Shown here: piece by piece, positions 1 through 9,121 of the stretch
Position numbering within the stretch: position 1 is the first letter of the stretch
How the letters are laid out: each line of letters opens with the position of its first letter
Source: an uncultured Chitinophaga sp.
GTDB taxonomy: Bacteria; Bacteroidota; Bacteroidia; Chitinophagales; Chitinophagaceae
Length of the DNA stretch: 64,000 nt
NCBI RefSeq assembly: GCF_902168175.1
Contig: NZ_CABHOU010000046.1
Location: 46,096 to 110,095, forward strand
Reading direction: 5' to 3'
Made by a program: the position numbers and the translations under genes
The notes under the pieces: model-generated
Told to the model about the DNA's origin: nothing
Seen by the model: the letters and a program-made list of their open reading frames with translations, nothing else
Databases searched by the model: none

Positions 1-333
1 ACGCAGCGAGGCGATGTCGGAATCGCCGGTACTGTCGGCAAAGCGGGCGTTGGTAATAGACAGGCTTTCGAGTACCGCCATGCGCGAGTCTTTATCAGTA
101 TCGAGCATCGCATCGAACCAGATAGCGCCGAAAAGCGGTTCACCGGAGGATGTTTTCTTTACAGATACTGCCGCACGACCCGAAAGACGGTTGCCATTCA
201 GCGCTTCGGGCTGGGGCTGGTAAACAGTAATTCGGCCGCCATTATTAAGTTTAATGTCTTTGGGCCAGGTATTTTGCCCAAACGCGGTGAGTGCTACTAA
301 AAGCTGGAACAGGACAAGGGTGTATATCTTCAT
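1..333 (-). CDS. Exported protein of unknown function, 3' end outside window
   Basis: The first 111 codons are present; the gene runs off the left edge. It starts at an ATG read from 333 and opens with a typical signal peptide (MKIYTLVLFQLLVALTAFGQ) with probable cleavage after AFG. The mature part begins with a TWPKDIKLNNGGRITVYQPQ segment and continues with a region rich in charged residues. Opening segments like this occur in large exported Bacteroidota proteins sometimes annotated as carbohydrate-binding family V/XII; that is from memory and not verified here. It is divergent from rluF, with a 124-bp gap holding a palindrome and the rluF promoter. The gene call and export signal are well supported; the function is unknown. 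Confidence 0.75.
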   Translation of the reverse strand, partial: MKIYTLVLFQLLVALTAFGQNTWPKDIKLNNGGRITVYQPQPEALNGNRLSGRAAVSVKKTSSGEPLFGAIWFDAMLDTDKDSRMAVLESLSITNARFADSTGDSDIASLR

Positions 334-369
334 ACTTAATGATTGCGGTGATAAATAAAACAACCGACA

Positions 370-390
370 GGGATAATAGTTTATTATCCC
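370..390. promoter_or_regulatory. Perfect palindrome between divergent genes
   Basis: GGGATAATA at 370-378 is followed by a 3-base spacer and its exact reverse complement TATTATCCC at 382-390. It lies about 40 bp upstream of the minus-strand gene start and 50-60 bp upstream of the rluF -7 box, so an operator fits better than a terminator, since neither gene ends here. A repressor site for one or both genes is inference. Confidence 0.4.
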
Positions 391-438
391 CCTCTTAAAG
401 CAAAAACATTGCCTAAAACTCAACTTCACAATTTTAAC

Positions 439-446
439 TAGATTTG
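439..446 (+). promoter_or_regulatory. TAnnTTTG -7 box for rluF
   Basis: TAGATTTG at 439-446 matches the Bacteroidota -7 consensus TAnnTTTG exactly and sits 11 bases before the rluF ATG, implying a very short leader. No convincing TTTG -33 element is seen at the usual spacing. Confidence 0.55.
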
Positions 447-457
447 TAGCCAGTTAT

Positions 458-1198
458 ATGGACAAAAGTATCAATAAATATATCGCAGAAACCGGTTTTT
501 GCAGCCGAAGAGAGGCCGATAAGTACATTGAACAGGGCCGCGTGACCATCAATGACAATATTGCTTCCAAGGGTAACCGCGTGGAAGATGGCGACGTGGT
601 GGAGGTAGACGGCGAACCGCTGAAGAAGAAAAAGGCCCCGGTGTACATTGCCCTCAATAAACCCAAAGGCATTACCTGCACCACCGACCTCAAAGACAAA
701 ACGAACATCATCGACTACGTCAACTATAAATCCAGGGTGTTCCCTATAGGCCGGCTTGATAAGCTGAGCGAAGGGCTCATCTTCCTGACCAATGACGGCG
801 ATATCGTTAACAAGATACTCCGTGCGGGCAACGGCCATGAAAAGGAATACATGGTGAGCGTCGACAAACCCATCAACATCGACTTTCTTAAACAAATGCG
901 CAGCGGCGTGCGTATCCTGGGCGAATACACCAAACCCTGTTTCGTACAACAGGAAGGGCCCAACCGCTTCCGCATCATCTTAACCCAGGGCCTTAACCGC
1001 CAGATTCGTCGTATGTGTGAGGCGCTGGGTTATAAGGTAGAATCCCTGAAAAGGACGCGCATCATGGGTATGAGCGTCAAAGACTTAGCTCCGGGCCACT
1101 GGCGTCACTTTACGAAAGACGAGATAGCACAGATCAATGACATGGTGGCTAAAAGCAGCAAAACGGGGGATAAAGATTTAGGCGGAATGGATGAGTAA
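458..1198 (+). CDS. rluF: 23S rRNA pseudouridine synthase RluF
   Basis: A 246-residue pseudouridine synthase of the RsuA/RluB/RluF family; RluF modifies U2604 of 23S rRNA. An S4 RNA-binding domain occupies residues 1-55 (SRREADKYIEQGRVTIND). The catalytic domain follows, with the active-site aspartate at residue 101 in the GRLDK motif. Several stretches fit RluF better than RluB or RsuA: GLIFLTNDGDIVNKILRAGN, the HEKEY segment and the QGLNRQIRRMCEALGYKV block. The Lys/Gly-rich C-terminal tail is species-specific. The ATG at 458 is preceded closely by a TAnnTTTG box and places the S4 domain at the usual distance from the N-terminus. Monocistronic housekeeping gene. Confidence 0.93.
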   Translation: MDKSINKYIAETGFCSRREADKYIEQGRVTINDNIASKGNRVEDGDVVEVDGEPLKKKKAPVYIALNKPKGITCTTDLKDKTNIIDYVNYKSRVFPIGRLDKLSEGLIFLTNDGDIVNKILRAGNGHEKEYMVSVDKPINIDFLKQMRSGVRILGEYTKPCFVQQEGPNRFRIILTQGLNRQIRRMCEALGYKVESLKRTRIMGMSVKDLAPGHWRHFTKDEIAQINDMVAKSSKTGDKDLGGMDE

Positions 1199-1205
1199 CG
1201 CCATT

Positions 1206-1233
1206 CGTTAAGCCAAACGCCCTATCCGTTAAG
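1206..1233 (+). promoter_or_regulatory. Direct-repeat site, candidate LytTR operator (copy A)
   Basis: CGTTAAG occurs at 1206-1212 and 1227-1233, start-to-start 21 bp. The bases between and after the repeats closely match those of a second site at 8150-8177 (AAACGCCCTATC here, AAATGCCCCATC there). LytTR-family regulators are known to bind pairs of about 9-bp direct repeats two helical turns apart, and a LytTR gene is encoded at 8271. The site ends about 30 bp before a TAACTTCG sequence (1262-1269) that could be the -7 box of the monooxygenase gene. Confidence 0.6.
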
Positions 1234-1289
1234 CCACTCCCCGGGGGATGAAGACGCCGGTTAACTTCGTCTTACAAATCCCCCAAATC

Positions 1290-2792
1290 ATGCAACACAT
1301 CGGCATTATCGGCGCAGGCATCAGCGGCCTGGCCACAGCGAAAGCCTTTTTAAGCCAGGGTTACCGCGTTACCGTTTTCGAAAAAGCAGTTGCCATCGGC
1401 GGCGTATGGGAAAAGAGCCGCTCGTACCACGGCGTTACCACGCAAACTACCCGCGACGAGTACGCCTACTCCGACTTTCCCATGCCGCAGGATTATCCCC
1501 TATGGCCCTCTGGCGAGCAGGTACAGGCTTATTTACAGGCCTACGCCACTCACTTTTCCGTATTACCACATATCCGTTTCCGTACCGAGGTACTGAGCCT
1601 CGATTATAACGGGCATGACTGGCAATTGGAAAGCCGGTACCTACCCAGTGGAAGGGAAGAAAGTTTCACCTTTGCGTTCGTGGCCATTTGTACCGGCACC
1701 TTTCACAAAGCGCACATACCCGATGTTCCGGGGCTCTCATCGTTCAGGAATAGCGGCGGACAGGTATTTCATTCCAGCCAGATCTCCGATACCAGCATAC
1801 TTGAGAACAAATCTGTTGCCGTAGTCGGCTTCGCCAAATCGGCCACCGATATCGCCACGCTCGCGGCTAAAACCGGGAAAGATTGTACGCTGCTATACCG
1901 CAAAGCACAATGGAAAGTGCCCACCTATTTCGGTAATAAGATAAACATGCGTTTCCTGCTGTTCTCCCGTTTTTCCGAGGCATTTTTCAACTCTCCTTAT
2001 AAAACGCCTTTCCAGCGTTTCCTGCACAGTGTAGGTAAACCAATGGTATGGGCGCAATGGAGAGGTTTGGAGATGCTGCTGAAAAGCCAGTTTAAACTCA
2101 AAGCCTGTGGCATGGTGCCTAAACACCGCATCGAAGATCAGATCAGTTGCAGTTTGGGTGTAGCGCCAGCCGGTTTTTATGAGATGGTACACAGCGGCGC
2201 CATCAAAGCACAACAAACAGAAATCAGCAACATCAATGGTAAAGAAGTGCGTTTACAGAACGGGCAAACGATTACACCGGACGTTATTGTTTTCGGCACC
2301 GGTTTCCGGCAAAGTCTGCCCTTTTTATCCGAAGAACACAGGCGGCTGATCGTGGGCAACGACGGCGCTTACCGCCTGTTCCGCAACATCATGCACCCGG
2401 GCTTACCAGGTTTGGGTTTTGTGGGATACAACTCCAGCTTATTCACCACTCTTACCTCAGAGATAGCGGCCAACTGGCTGGTAGCACACGTAAACGGTAC
2501 ACTACGTTTACCCTCGCATGATAATATGCTGCGCGACATCAACTACATGACCAGCTGGCGCAGGCAAACCAGGCCTGTATCGGCCGAGTTCAGCGGCACC
2601 TGCGTGGCCCCATTCAACTTTATGCACCTCGACCAGCTTATGCAGGACATGGGTTTACCGGCTCAGCTCAATCGCTGGTCGCCGCTGGAGTTCTTCAAAC
2701 CCATTAATCCAAAAGACTATCAGCAGTTGTTAAAAGGTGCTGCCATCCATACCCGTCAACCTCAGCCTAAACCCGTAGAAGCCTATGCATGA
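1290..2792 (+). CDS. Flavin-dependent monooxygenase (FMO/Baeyer-Villiger type)
   Basis: A 500-residue NAD(P)H-dependent flavoprotein monooxygenase. The FAD Rossmann motif GAGISG is at residues 8-13, an FMO-like TFHKAHIP fingerprint starts near 137, the NADPH-binding GFAKSA motif is near 180-185, and an FGTGF motif (equivalent to the FATGY of FMOs) is near 335-339. I chose the ATG at 1290 over the one at 1248: the protein then opens MQHIGIIGAGISG, as expected for the family, while the longer form adds 14 residues overlapping a plausible promoter. The substrate cannot be told from sequence. The stop overlaps the start of the downstream histidine kinase by 8 bases, so they are co-transcribed, probably under LytTR control. 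Confidence 0.85.
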   Translation: MQHIGIIGAGISGLATAKAFLSQGYRVTVFEKAVAIGGVWEKSRSYHGVTTQTTRDEYAYSDFPMPQDYPLWPSGEQVQAYLQAYATHFSVLPHIRFRTEVLSLDYNGHDWQLESRYLPSGREESFTFAFVAICTGTFHKAHIPDVPGLSSFRNSGGQVFHSSQISDTSILENKSVAVVGFAKSATDIATLAAKTGKDCTLLYRKAQWKVPTYFGNKINMRFLLFSRFSEAFFNSPYKTPFQRFLHSVGKPMVWAQWRGLEMLLKSQFKLKACGMVPKHRIEDQISCSLGVAPAGFYEMVHSGAIKAQQTEISNINGKEVRLQNGQTITPDVIVFGTGFRQSLPFLSEEHRRLIVGNDGAYRLFRNIMHPGLPGLGFVGYNSSLFTTLTSEIAANWLVAHVNGTLRLPSHDNMLRDINYMTSWRRQTRPVSAEFSGTCVAPFNFMHLDQLMQDMGLPAQLNRWSPLEFFKPINPKDYQQLLKGAAIHTRQPQPKPVEAYA

Positions 2793-5088
2793 TAAAGACC
2801 TCCGCCGGCGCATACAGGAACTGGAGGCAGAGAATGCACTGCTACGTGGAAAAGCCACGCTGGCACCTGCCGAAACCACAGTAAAAGTGCCTTCCAGCAT
2901 GGCCCCTTTGTTCAGCCAGGCAGAAGCCACCGCCCGCGCCTACTTCTCCAATATCAAAATGGACCCCGGCAAAGGAACGATCGAGATCAGTAACGAAAGA
3001 TATGTGCTGATACGGGCCTCTGCGCTTTCGAAAGACTTCCTCGACAGTGTGCTGCAGTTATATGCGGACAGGGAAGCCACAGAAGCATGGAGCATTGGCC
3101 GCAACTTCCTGTTTGATATTGCACACGCCATTGGCATGAACGACGCGCGCCAGTTCCATACTAAAATGCAACTCACAGACCCAATAGCACGACTATCGGC
3201 CGGCCCCGTGCATTTCGCGTATACTGGCTGGGCTTTTGTGGATATACTGCCGGAAAGTAATCCCGTGGCGAACGATGATTTCTACCTGATCTATAACCAC
3301 CCCTACTCTTTCGAGGCCGACGCCTGGAAGCGAAGCGGCGTTACCTCCCATTCGCCTGTTTGTATCATGAATGCCGGTTACTCCTCCGGCTGGTGCCAGG
3401 AAAGTTTCGGGATTGCGCTAACGGCCGTGGAAGTAAGTTGTACGGCTACGGGGGATAAAACCTGCACCTTCATCATGGCCCCTCCGCACCGGCTGGAAGC
3501 GCATGTGGAACAGTACCGGCAACAACATAAAAAACAGCCCGCCAGCAGGCATGCCACATCTGATATACCCGCCTTTTTCCAACGTAAAAAGGCGGAAGAA
3601 GAATTGCAGAAAGCAAGGCAACTGGCGGAAGACTCTTCCAAAGCAAAGTCGGACTTCCTGGCCAATATGAGCCACGAACTACGTACACCACTGGGTGCCA
3701 TCCTCGGCTACACCGACCTGCTGAAGAAAACGAAACTCCATTACACCCAACAACAATACCTCGACGCTATCCATACCTCCGGCAGCAACCTGTTATCGAT
3801 CATCAACGATATACTGGACCTCTCGCAGCTGGACGCGCAAAAGATATCACTAACCGAAGACCCCACTGATATACCTGCACTGTTACATTCTGTACAAACC
3901 ATGTTGGCCAGCAAGGCCCGGGATAAACACCTGGGCCTTCGCTGCCATAACGATCCTGCACTTAATTTCCCTGTACTGGCCGACGCGTTAAGACTTACAC
4001 AGGTACTCACCAATCTTATCGGCAACGCCATTAAGTTTACGGAGAAAGGCGGTATCAGCGTCCGCTGCAAACTCATCTCTCAAACTGATAAAGAAGCGAT
4101 CGTAAACATCCGTATAGCCGATACGGGTATCGGCATTCCTCCCGAAAAACAGCAATTGGTATTTGAACGGTTCACCCAGGCCGAATCTGCTATTACGAGG
4201 CAGTATGGCGGCACGGGACTGGGACTTGCCATTACACGGCAACTGGTGGCGTTGCAGGGCGGCGACATCAGCCTTAAAAGCACTGTAGGGAAAGGCTCTA
4301 TATTCAACATCCGTTTGCCGCTGCGAAAAGCAGTGATTAAAACACAAAAGGTTACCGAAACGCCCTGCGCCGCCAAAGGTAATAACCGTCGTATACTGGT
4401 GGTGGAAGATAACCTGCTGAACCAGCAGATGACCAAAGTACTACTGGCCAGTAATGGCTTCAAAGTACGCGTAGCAGGTAATGGCTTCAAGGCACTGGGC
4501 ATCCTGAAGAAACACACCTTCGATCTTATACTGATGGATTTGCAGATACCACAGATGGATGGTTATGTAACAACGGAAAAGATACGCACAGAACTGGGTT
4601 TACAAACGCCTGTAGTCGCCATTACCGCGCATGCCTTAAGTGGCGAAAAAGCACGCTGCCTGAAGGCTGGCATGAACGACTACCTTTCTAAACCTTTCCG
4701 CGAACACGACTTACTCGCAGTGATCGACCGCAACTGCACTTCTACGATCACCGATCTTACTTTCCTGCACCAGCAAACACATTCCAATACCAGGCTGATG
4801 AAAAAGATGATGCAGACCTTTATGCAGCAACTACCGCAGGACCTTCAACAGCTGGATACGGCGATACAGGAGAACAACGCGCCCGCAGTTTATAAACTCG
4901 CTCACTCCATGCGCTCGTCTATTGCCTTTTTCGGCTGGCAACGGCATATCGGGGATGCTTTACTGCAACTGGAAAAGAAAGCGTATGCAGGTGTGGTGGG
5001 CGCACCGGCGCGTAAACGTTTTGATGCTGTAAATACCTGCTGCCAGGCGGGTTTAAAAGAGATAACACAATTATCACAACAACTTTAG
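2785..5088 (+). CDS. Hybrid sensor histidine kinase with V4R input domain, REC and HPt
   Basis: A 767-residue cytoplasmic phosphorelay protein without membrane segments. Order: a coiled-coil N-terminus (about 1-22), an N-terminal region leading into a V4R (4-vinyl reductase-like) small-molecule-binding domain (about 100-235, with the GYSSGWCQESFG block and Cys residues in VSCTATGDKTC), a second coiled coil, HisKA with phosphoacceptor His297 in SHELRTP, HATPase_c with N-box NLIGNAIKF and G-boxes DTGIGIP and GGTGLGLAI, a receiver domain with Asp585 in LILMDLQIPQMDG, and a C-terminal HPt domain with His707 in LAHSMRSS. It is translationally coupled to the flavin monooxygenase, suggesting V4R senses a substrate or product of that enzyme (inference). 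It converges tail-to-tail with the next gene, overlapping by four bases. Confidence 0.9.
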   Translation: MHDKDLRRRIQELEAENALLRGKATLAPAETTVKVPSSMAPLFSQAEATARAYFSNIKMDPGKGTIEISNERYVLIRASALSKDFLDSVLQLYADREATEAWSIGRNFLFDIAHAIGMNDARQFHTKMQLTDPIARLSAGPVHFAYTGWAFVDILPESNPVANDDFYLIYNHPYSFEADAWKRSGVTSHSPVCIMNAGYSSGWCQESFGIALTAVEVSCTATGDKTCTFIMAPPHRLEAHVEQYRQQHKKQPASRHATSDIPAFFQRKKAEEELQKARQLAEDSSKAKSDFLANMSHELRTPLGAILGYTDLLKKTKLHYTQQQYLDAIHTSGSNLLSIINDILDLSQLDAQKISLTEDPTDIPALLHSVQTMLASKARDKHLGLRCHNDPALNFPVLADALRLTQVLTNLIGNAIKFTEKGGISVRCKLISQTDKEAIVNIRIADTGIGIPPEKQQLVFERFTQAESAITRQYGGTGLGLAITRQLVALQGGDISLKSTVGKGSIFNIRLPLRKAVIKTQKVTETPCAAKGNNRRILVVEDNLLNQQMTKVLLASNGFKVRVAGNGFKALGILKKHTFDLILMDLQIPQMDGYVTTEKIRTELGLQTPVVAITAHALSGEKARCLKAGMNDYLSKPFREHDLLAVIDRNCTSTITDLTFLHQQTHSNTRLMKKMMQTFMQQLPQDLQQLDTAIQENNAPAVYKLAHSMRSSIAFFGWQRHIGDALLQLEKKAYAGVVGAPARKRFDAVNTCCQAGLKEITQLSQQL

Positions 5089-8000
5089 AAAGCTTCTACA
5101 TATGCTAAGGGCACCTCGAAACGGGTGCCTGTTGCATTTCCATCCGCATCGGTCAGGTCAATGATCCGGATTTCCTTTTCAAGGCCGTACTCCTTGTTGA
5201 ACAGCGCAATTCTTTTCAGGGTGATTTCCATACCGTGTGAGCGGTGATTGTAACCATTGCGCCCCTTTAGTGAGCCTGCGGCTTTACGGCCAATGCCGTT
5301 ATCGGTGATGGTACATTGCAGGCAGTCGTCGAGGCGTTCAACTGCTACGGTTAACAACCCACGGTGCTCGCGGGGCAACAGGCCGTGCAGAATAGCGTTT
5401 TCCACGAAGGGTTGTATGATCAGCGGCGGCACTTCTGTATTATCTGCATCCAGCCCGGTAACATGTACCTGCACATCGAAGCGTTGGGCGAAACGGATTT
5501 GCTCGAGTTGCAGGTACAACTGCATCACCTCCAGTTCATCTTTTAATGAAATACGCTTTTGCCTGGAATGGTCAAGGATAAGGCGGATGAGTTTGGAGAA
5601 CTTACTGATGTATTCATTAGACCGGGCCCGGTCGTTACTGTTTACGAAAGCATTAATAGTATTGAGCGAATTAAAGATGAAGTGCGGGTTCATTTGCGCA
5701 CGCAGGGCACTGTTCTCAAGTTCACTCAGCCTTATTTCATAGTTACTCCGCATTTTAGCCGCTCTCCGTATTTGCCCTATACGGATGCGATACGCCGCAT
5801 ACCCTGCCCCCAGCAACAGTAAAGCAACCAGTGCGCGGAACCACCAGTTATTCCAGTAAGCGCGGGTGATCATGATATGGACAGGCGTTTTAGCCGCCGT
5901 CCAGTGTTTGCCATCGGCCGAAGCCTCTACCTGAAAGGTATACGATCCGGGCGCCAGGTTGGTATAACGTGCCGAACGTTGCGTGCCGGCATATACATAA
6001 TTGCTGTCAAACCCCTGTAACCGGTAGCGGTACTGTATATAAGCCGCCAGCCGGAAGTCGGTAGCCAGGAAAGAGAAATTGAGTTTGTTCTGATAATAGG
6101 GTAATTCCACCAGCCCTCCGCCGGGGAAGCCCAGCACGGTATCCTGCAACTCCAGCGCCGTTACATACACCGGCAAAGGTGCAATAGTGGCGGTAAGCTG
6201 TTGCGGGTTAAAGTGATTAAAACCATCGGCACTGCCGGTAAACATTTCGCCATTACTGCTTAGGTAGAAGTTACAGAGCATGTGATTACTCTGCAGCAAT
6301 CCATCGCGTGCATCGAAGCTGGTGAGTTCCCCTTTTGCATAACGCGAAAGACCTACGTTGCCTGCAATCCATATATCACCGGCCGCATCGGCACTTAACG
6401 CCATTACGTTATCGCTGGGCAGACCATCATCCTTTCCTAGTAATTTATAAGCATCATCCCGAAGGATATAAAAACCTTTCTCCCCACCCGCATACATATT
6501 GCCGGCACTATCGCTGCAAATGGCCTGCATACGGTCGTTTGCGATCACCTTGTGCAAGGTGCTGTCGCTTAAGCGGAAACGATACAGCCCGTCGTCCTGG
6601 CAAAGCCACCAGTCGTGCTTCGTGGCCATAGCATAGAAAGTATGGGTAAAGGCGATAGACGATAACGCCACATGCTCACGGAAGTTACGCATGGCGCCCG
6701 TAAGTGGGTTGAACCAGGCAAAGCCGAAGTTGGTACAGATAAGAAAATTGCGTTGCGGGTCAGTTACCATGGCGTGGATATCCGAGCTGGGCAAGGTGTG
6801 CAGCGAGTCTGCGGCGTTACGTAATGTTTGTTTAAAACTTCCATCCTTTTGCAACATGCCAATACCACCTCCAAAGCTGCCCACCCAGGCGCGGCCTTTT
6901 TTATCGGTGACTACCGTACGTACTGTTTTATAATTTCCATTGATAAGATACGGGTACCATTTACTGAGGCCGGTACGCTTATCCCAGTAAGCCAGAAAGT
7001 TATTGGTGGCCAGCCACATACTGCTGTCGCCGCCCTGCGCAAACGCATTAACACCGGCATCGTACTTCTCCCCTTTCGCGTTTACCAGCCAGCGCTGGGT
7101 TTTGAACAATGGTGGGTTAAGCGAAGCATACGATACACCACGCGAGCAGACGAACAGTGTACCATTACTGCTCAGGAACGCCCGCCTGCAGTTGCTGCTG
7201 GCAATAGACGTGGGATCGGAAGGGTCGTGTACCAGGTGTGTAGCGGTTTGTTTATTGATATCAAGCAGGTACACGCCCTGGTAGCGGGTGGCTACGGCCA
7301 GGCGACCATCTGCCATCATATCTATAGAACCAGCGTAACCAATAATCCGTTTGCCCGATTCATCTTTCCAGTCCAGCGCACTCACCTGCCCCGACCTGGT
7401 GTTGATCAACGCCAGGGTATCGTGCCCAAAGCTGCCCGCCAGTACAGTGCTGTCATTCACCTTAGCGGCGCACCAGTTGTAGCGGTAATTAAATGTTTTA
7501 ACAAGTTGCTGTCCTTTAATATCCACCAGCAGCAACTTATGCCGGAAGCCTATTAACCACTGACTACCACTAAAATGTTCGAGGGAATAAGGAATGCCAT
7601 GCTGCGCAAATACGGGCTTCAGGCCATTTAAGGGCAGGGTATGACGGGCTTTATCTACCAGGTAAAGGCCGTCGGACGACAGCACGAGTAATGAACTATC
7701 AGGTGTATGGTCCAGGAAGATATTGCCATTCGTGCGGATATTGTGGTTTTCCAACGTACGGAAGCGGCTGTCGCACTGTTTCCAGTACTGGATGCCGAAC
7801 GGGGTTACCGCCCACATGGTACCGGCAGGGTCGCAATGAATGTAGAGGACGTTGTCGGACAACAGTCCGGATGCACCGGCGCTGCTATAACTGTTCAACT
7901 GGTAACCGTCAAATACGTTGATACCTTCGGCACTGGCCATCCAGATACGGCCCTGCCGGTCTTCGGCCAGCACCAGGCGTAAGTCGCTCAGCAAACCATT

Positions 8001-8096
8001 ACGGGTATCCAGGTGCCGGAAGGCATAACCCTGCGCCAGGCACTGCAGCCCGTAAAACAGTAAGAAAAAGAAGGTATAAAACAGCTTGTTTACCAC
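5085..8096 (-). CDS. Propeller-type LytS-family sensor histidine kinase
   Basis: About 1003 residues: an N-terminal signal peptide (LFYTFFFLLFYGLQCLAQG), a periplasmic array of Reg_prop beta-propeller repeats, a Y_Y_Y domain (YRYRLQGFDSNYVYAGTQRS, then NLAPGSYTF), one membrane segment (LVALLLLGAGYAAY) and a cytoplasmic LytS-type kinase core. The phosphoacceptor is His805 in MNPHFIFNSLNT, with an N-box (PFVENAILHG) and ITDNGIG in the ATPase part. No ATG lies upstream of the signal peptide; I use the GTG at 8096, giving MVNKLFY, while a TTG at 8132 would add 12 residues. It is divergent from the LytTR regulator at 8271, the normal arrangement for a LytS/LytTR pair. The ligand is unknown. Confidence 0.88.
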   Translation of the reverse strand: MVNKLFYTFFFLLFYGLQCLAQGYAFRHLDTRNGLLSDLRLVLAEDRQGRIWMASAEGINVFDGYQLNSYSSAGASGLLSDNVLYIHCDPAGTMWAVTPFGIQYWKQCDSRFRTLENHNIRTNGNIFLDHTPDSSLLVLSSDGLYLVDKARHTLPLNGLKPVFAQHGIPYSLEHFSGSQWLIGFRHKLLLVDIKGQQLVKTFNYRYNWCAAKVNDSTVLAGSFGHDTLALINTRSGQVSALDWKDESGKRIIGYAGSIDMMADGRLAVATRYQGVYLLDINKQTATHLVHDPSDPTSIASSNCRRAFLSSNGTLFVCSRGVSYASLNPPLFKTQRWLVNAKGEKYDAGVNAFAQGGDSSMWLATNNFLAYWDKRTGLSKWYPYLINGNYKTVRTVVTDKKGRAWVGSFGGGIGMLQKDGSFKQTLRNAADSLHTLPSSDIHAMVTDPQRNFLICTNFGFAWFNPLTGAMRNFREHVALSSIAFTHTFYAMATKHDWWLCQDDGLYRFRLSDSTLHKVIANDRMQAICSDSAGNMYAGGEKGFYILRDDAYKLLGKDDGLPSDNVMALSADAAGDIWIAGNVGLSRYAKGELTSFDARDGLLQSNHMLCNFYLSSNGEMFTGSADGFNHFNPQQLTATIAPLPVYVTALELQDTVLGFPGGGLVELPYYQNKLNFSFLATDFRLAAYIQYRYRLQGFDSNYVYAGTQRSARYTNLAPGSYTFQVEASADGKHWTAAKTPVHIMITRAYWNNWWFRALVALLLLGAGYAAYRIRIGQIRRAAKMRSNYEIRLSELENSALRAQMNPHFIFNSLNTINAFVNSNDRARSNEYISKFSKLIRLILDHSRQKRISLKDELEVMQLYLQLEQIRFAQRFDVQVHVTGLDADNTEVPPLIIQPFVENAILHGLLPREHRGLLTVAVERLDDCLQCTITDNGIGRKAAGSLKGRNGYNHRSHGMEITLKRIALFNKEYGLEKEIRIIDLTDADGNATGTRFEVPLAYVEAF

Positions 8097-8149
8097 GGTG
8101 TTAAAAGTAAAGGATACTGCAGGATTAAACAAAAACCCGGGGCCTTATC

Positions 8150-8177
8150 CGTTAAGTCAAATGCCCCATCCGTTAAG
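8150..8177 (+). promoter_or_regulatory. Direct-repeat site, candidate LytTR operator (copy B)
   Basis: CGTTAAG occurs at 8150-8156 and 8171-8177, again 21 bp apart, with the spacer almost matching that of copy A at 1206-1233. It lies in the divergent region between the LytS-type sensor and the LytTR regulator, about 50 bp upstream of the sensor start and 95 bp upstream of the regulator start, so autoregulation is likely. Confidence 0.6.
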
Positions 8178-8270
8178 TAAAACCCGGGTTAGGCCAAAGA
8201 TTGCCGGAAATTAGGGGCACCGCTACATTCCATCAACCTAAATTAGTAAATTGCCAAAGCCTCAAAAACA

Positions 8271-9029
8271 ATGAAATATAAAGCACTCATAGTAGAAGAC
8301 GAAGCCCTGAGCCGCGACTTCCTGAAGAACCTGGCAGAAGAGTTTTGCCCCCAGATAGAAGTAGCCGGTACCGCCGCTAACGTGGAAGATGCCGTCAGCT
8401 TCATCAACCAGCACCAGCCCGACATCGTATTTATGGATATAGAAATGCAGTCGGGCACCGGTTTCGATGTGCTGTTGCGCATAAAACAGCCCAGCTTCCG
8501 GGTGATATTCACCACCGCTTACGACCACTACGCCATTAAAGCCATCCGCTTTAGCGCCATCGATTACCTGTTAAAGCCTATCAATCTCGAAGAACTGCAA
8601 CTGGCGGTAGAAAGAGCTGTAGAAAGCCTTCGGCAGAAAGACGAGAACAATAAGATATCACTACTGATACGCAACCTCAGCCGCCCTACCGGCGAAGACT
8701 TCTCCATCAGCCTGGCCACCTCGGACGGTATTGAGTTCGTGCAATTGTCCAATATCATCCGGCTCGAAGCCAATGGCCCTTATACGGTGTTTTTTATGAA
8801 AGACGGTCCGAAGATCATGGTGAGCAAAAATCTGAAGGAATATGAGTTAATGCTGAACGGGCATGGCTTCTTCAGGGTACATAACTCTCATATCATCAAC
8901 TTAAAAAAGGTAAAGAAGATGGTGAAAACCGATGGAGGTTACGCGGTGATGGAAGATGAGTCACTTATTGCCATCTCACCTAAAAAGAAAGAGGAGTTCC
9001 TGCAACTGATCGCACAACGGTTAGTATAA
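8271..9029 (+). CDS. LytTR-family response regulator
   Basis: A 252-residue two-domain regulator. The receiver domain holds acidic residues EDEA near the N-terminus, the phosphoacceptor Asp56 in VFMDIEM, the TT pair in FTTAYDHYA and the Lys in DYLLKPI. The C-terminal part (about 145-250) is a LytTR DNA-binding domain, recognisable from IIRLEANGPYTVFFMKDG and the FFRVHNSHIINLKKVKK block. It is the partner of the divergent LytS-type sensor. Likely targets are the two 21-bp direct-repeat sites at 1206-1233 and 8150-8177, which would link it to the monooxygenase/V4R kinase operon and to its own sensor. Confidence 0.93.
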   Translation: MKYKALIVEDEALSRDFLKNLAEEFCPQIEVAGTAANVEDAVSFINQHQPDIVFMDIEMQSGTGFDVLLRIKQPSFRVIFTTAYDHYAIKAIRFSAIDYLLKPINLEELQLAVERAVESLRQKDENNKISLLIRNLSRPTGEDFSISLATSDGIEFVQLSNIIRLEANGPYTVFFMKDGPKIMVSKNLKEYELMLNGHGFFRVHNSHIINLKKVKKMVKTDGGYAVMEDESLIAISPKKKEEFLQLIAQRLV

Positions 9030-9121
9030 CATCAGGTTACAAAAAACCATCAAACGCACATATGGCGCTGCGCCGCACTCCGCGAGAGCAACCCGCCACC
9101 ATGGCGACTTCCTTTATCGAA

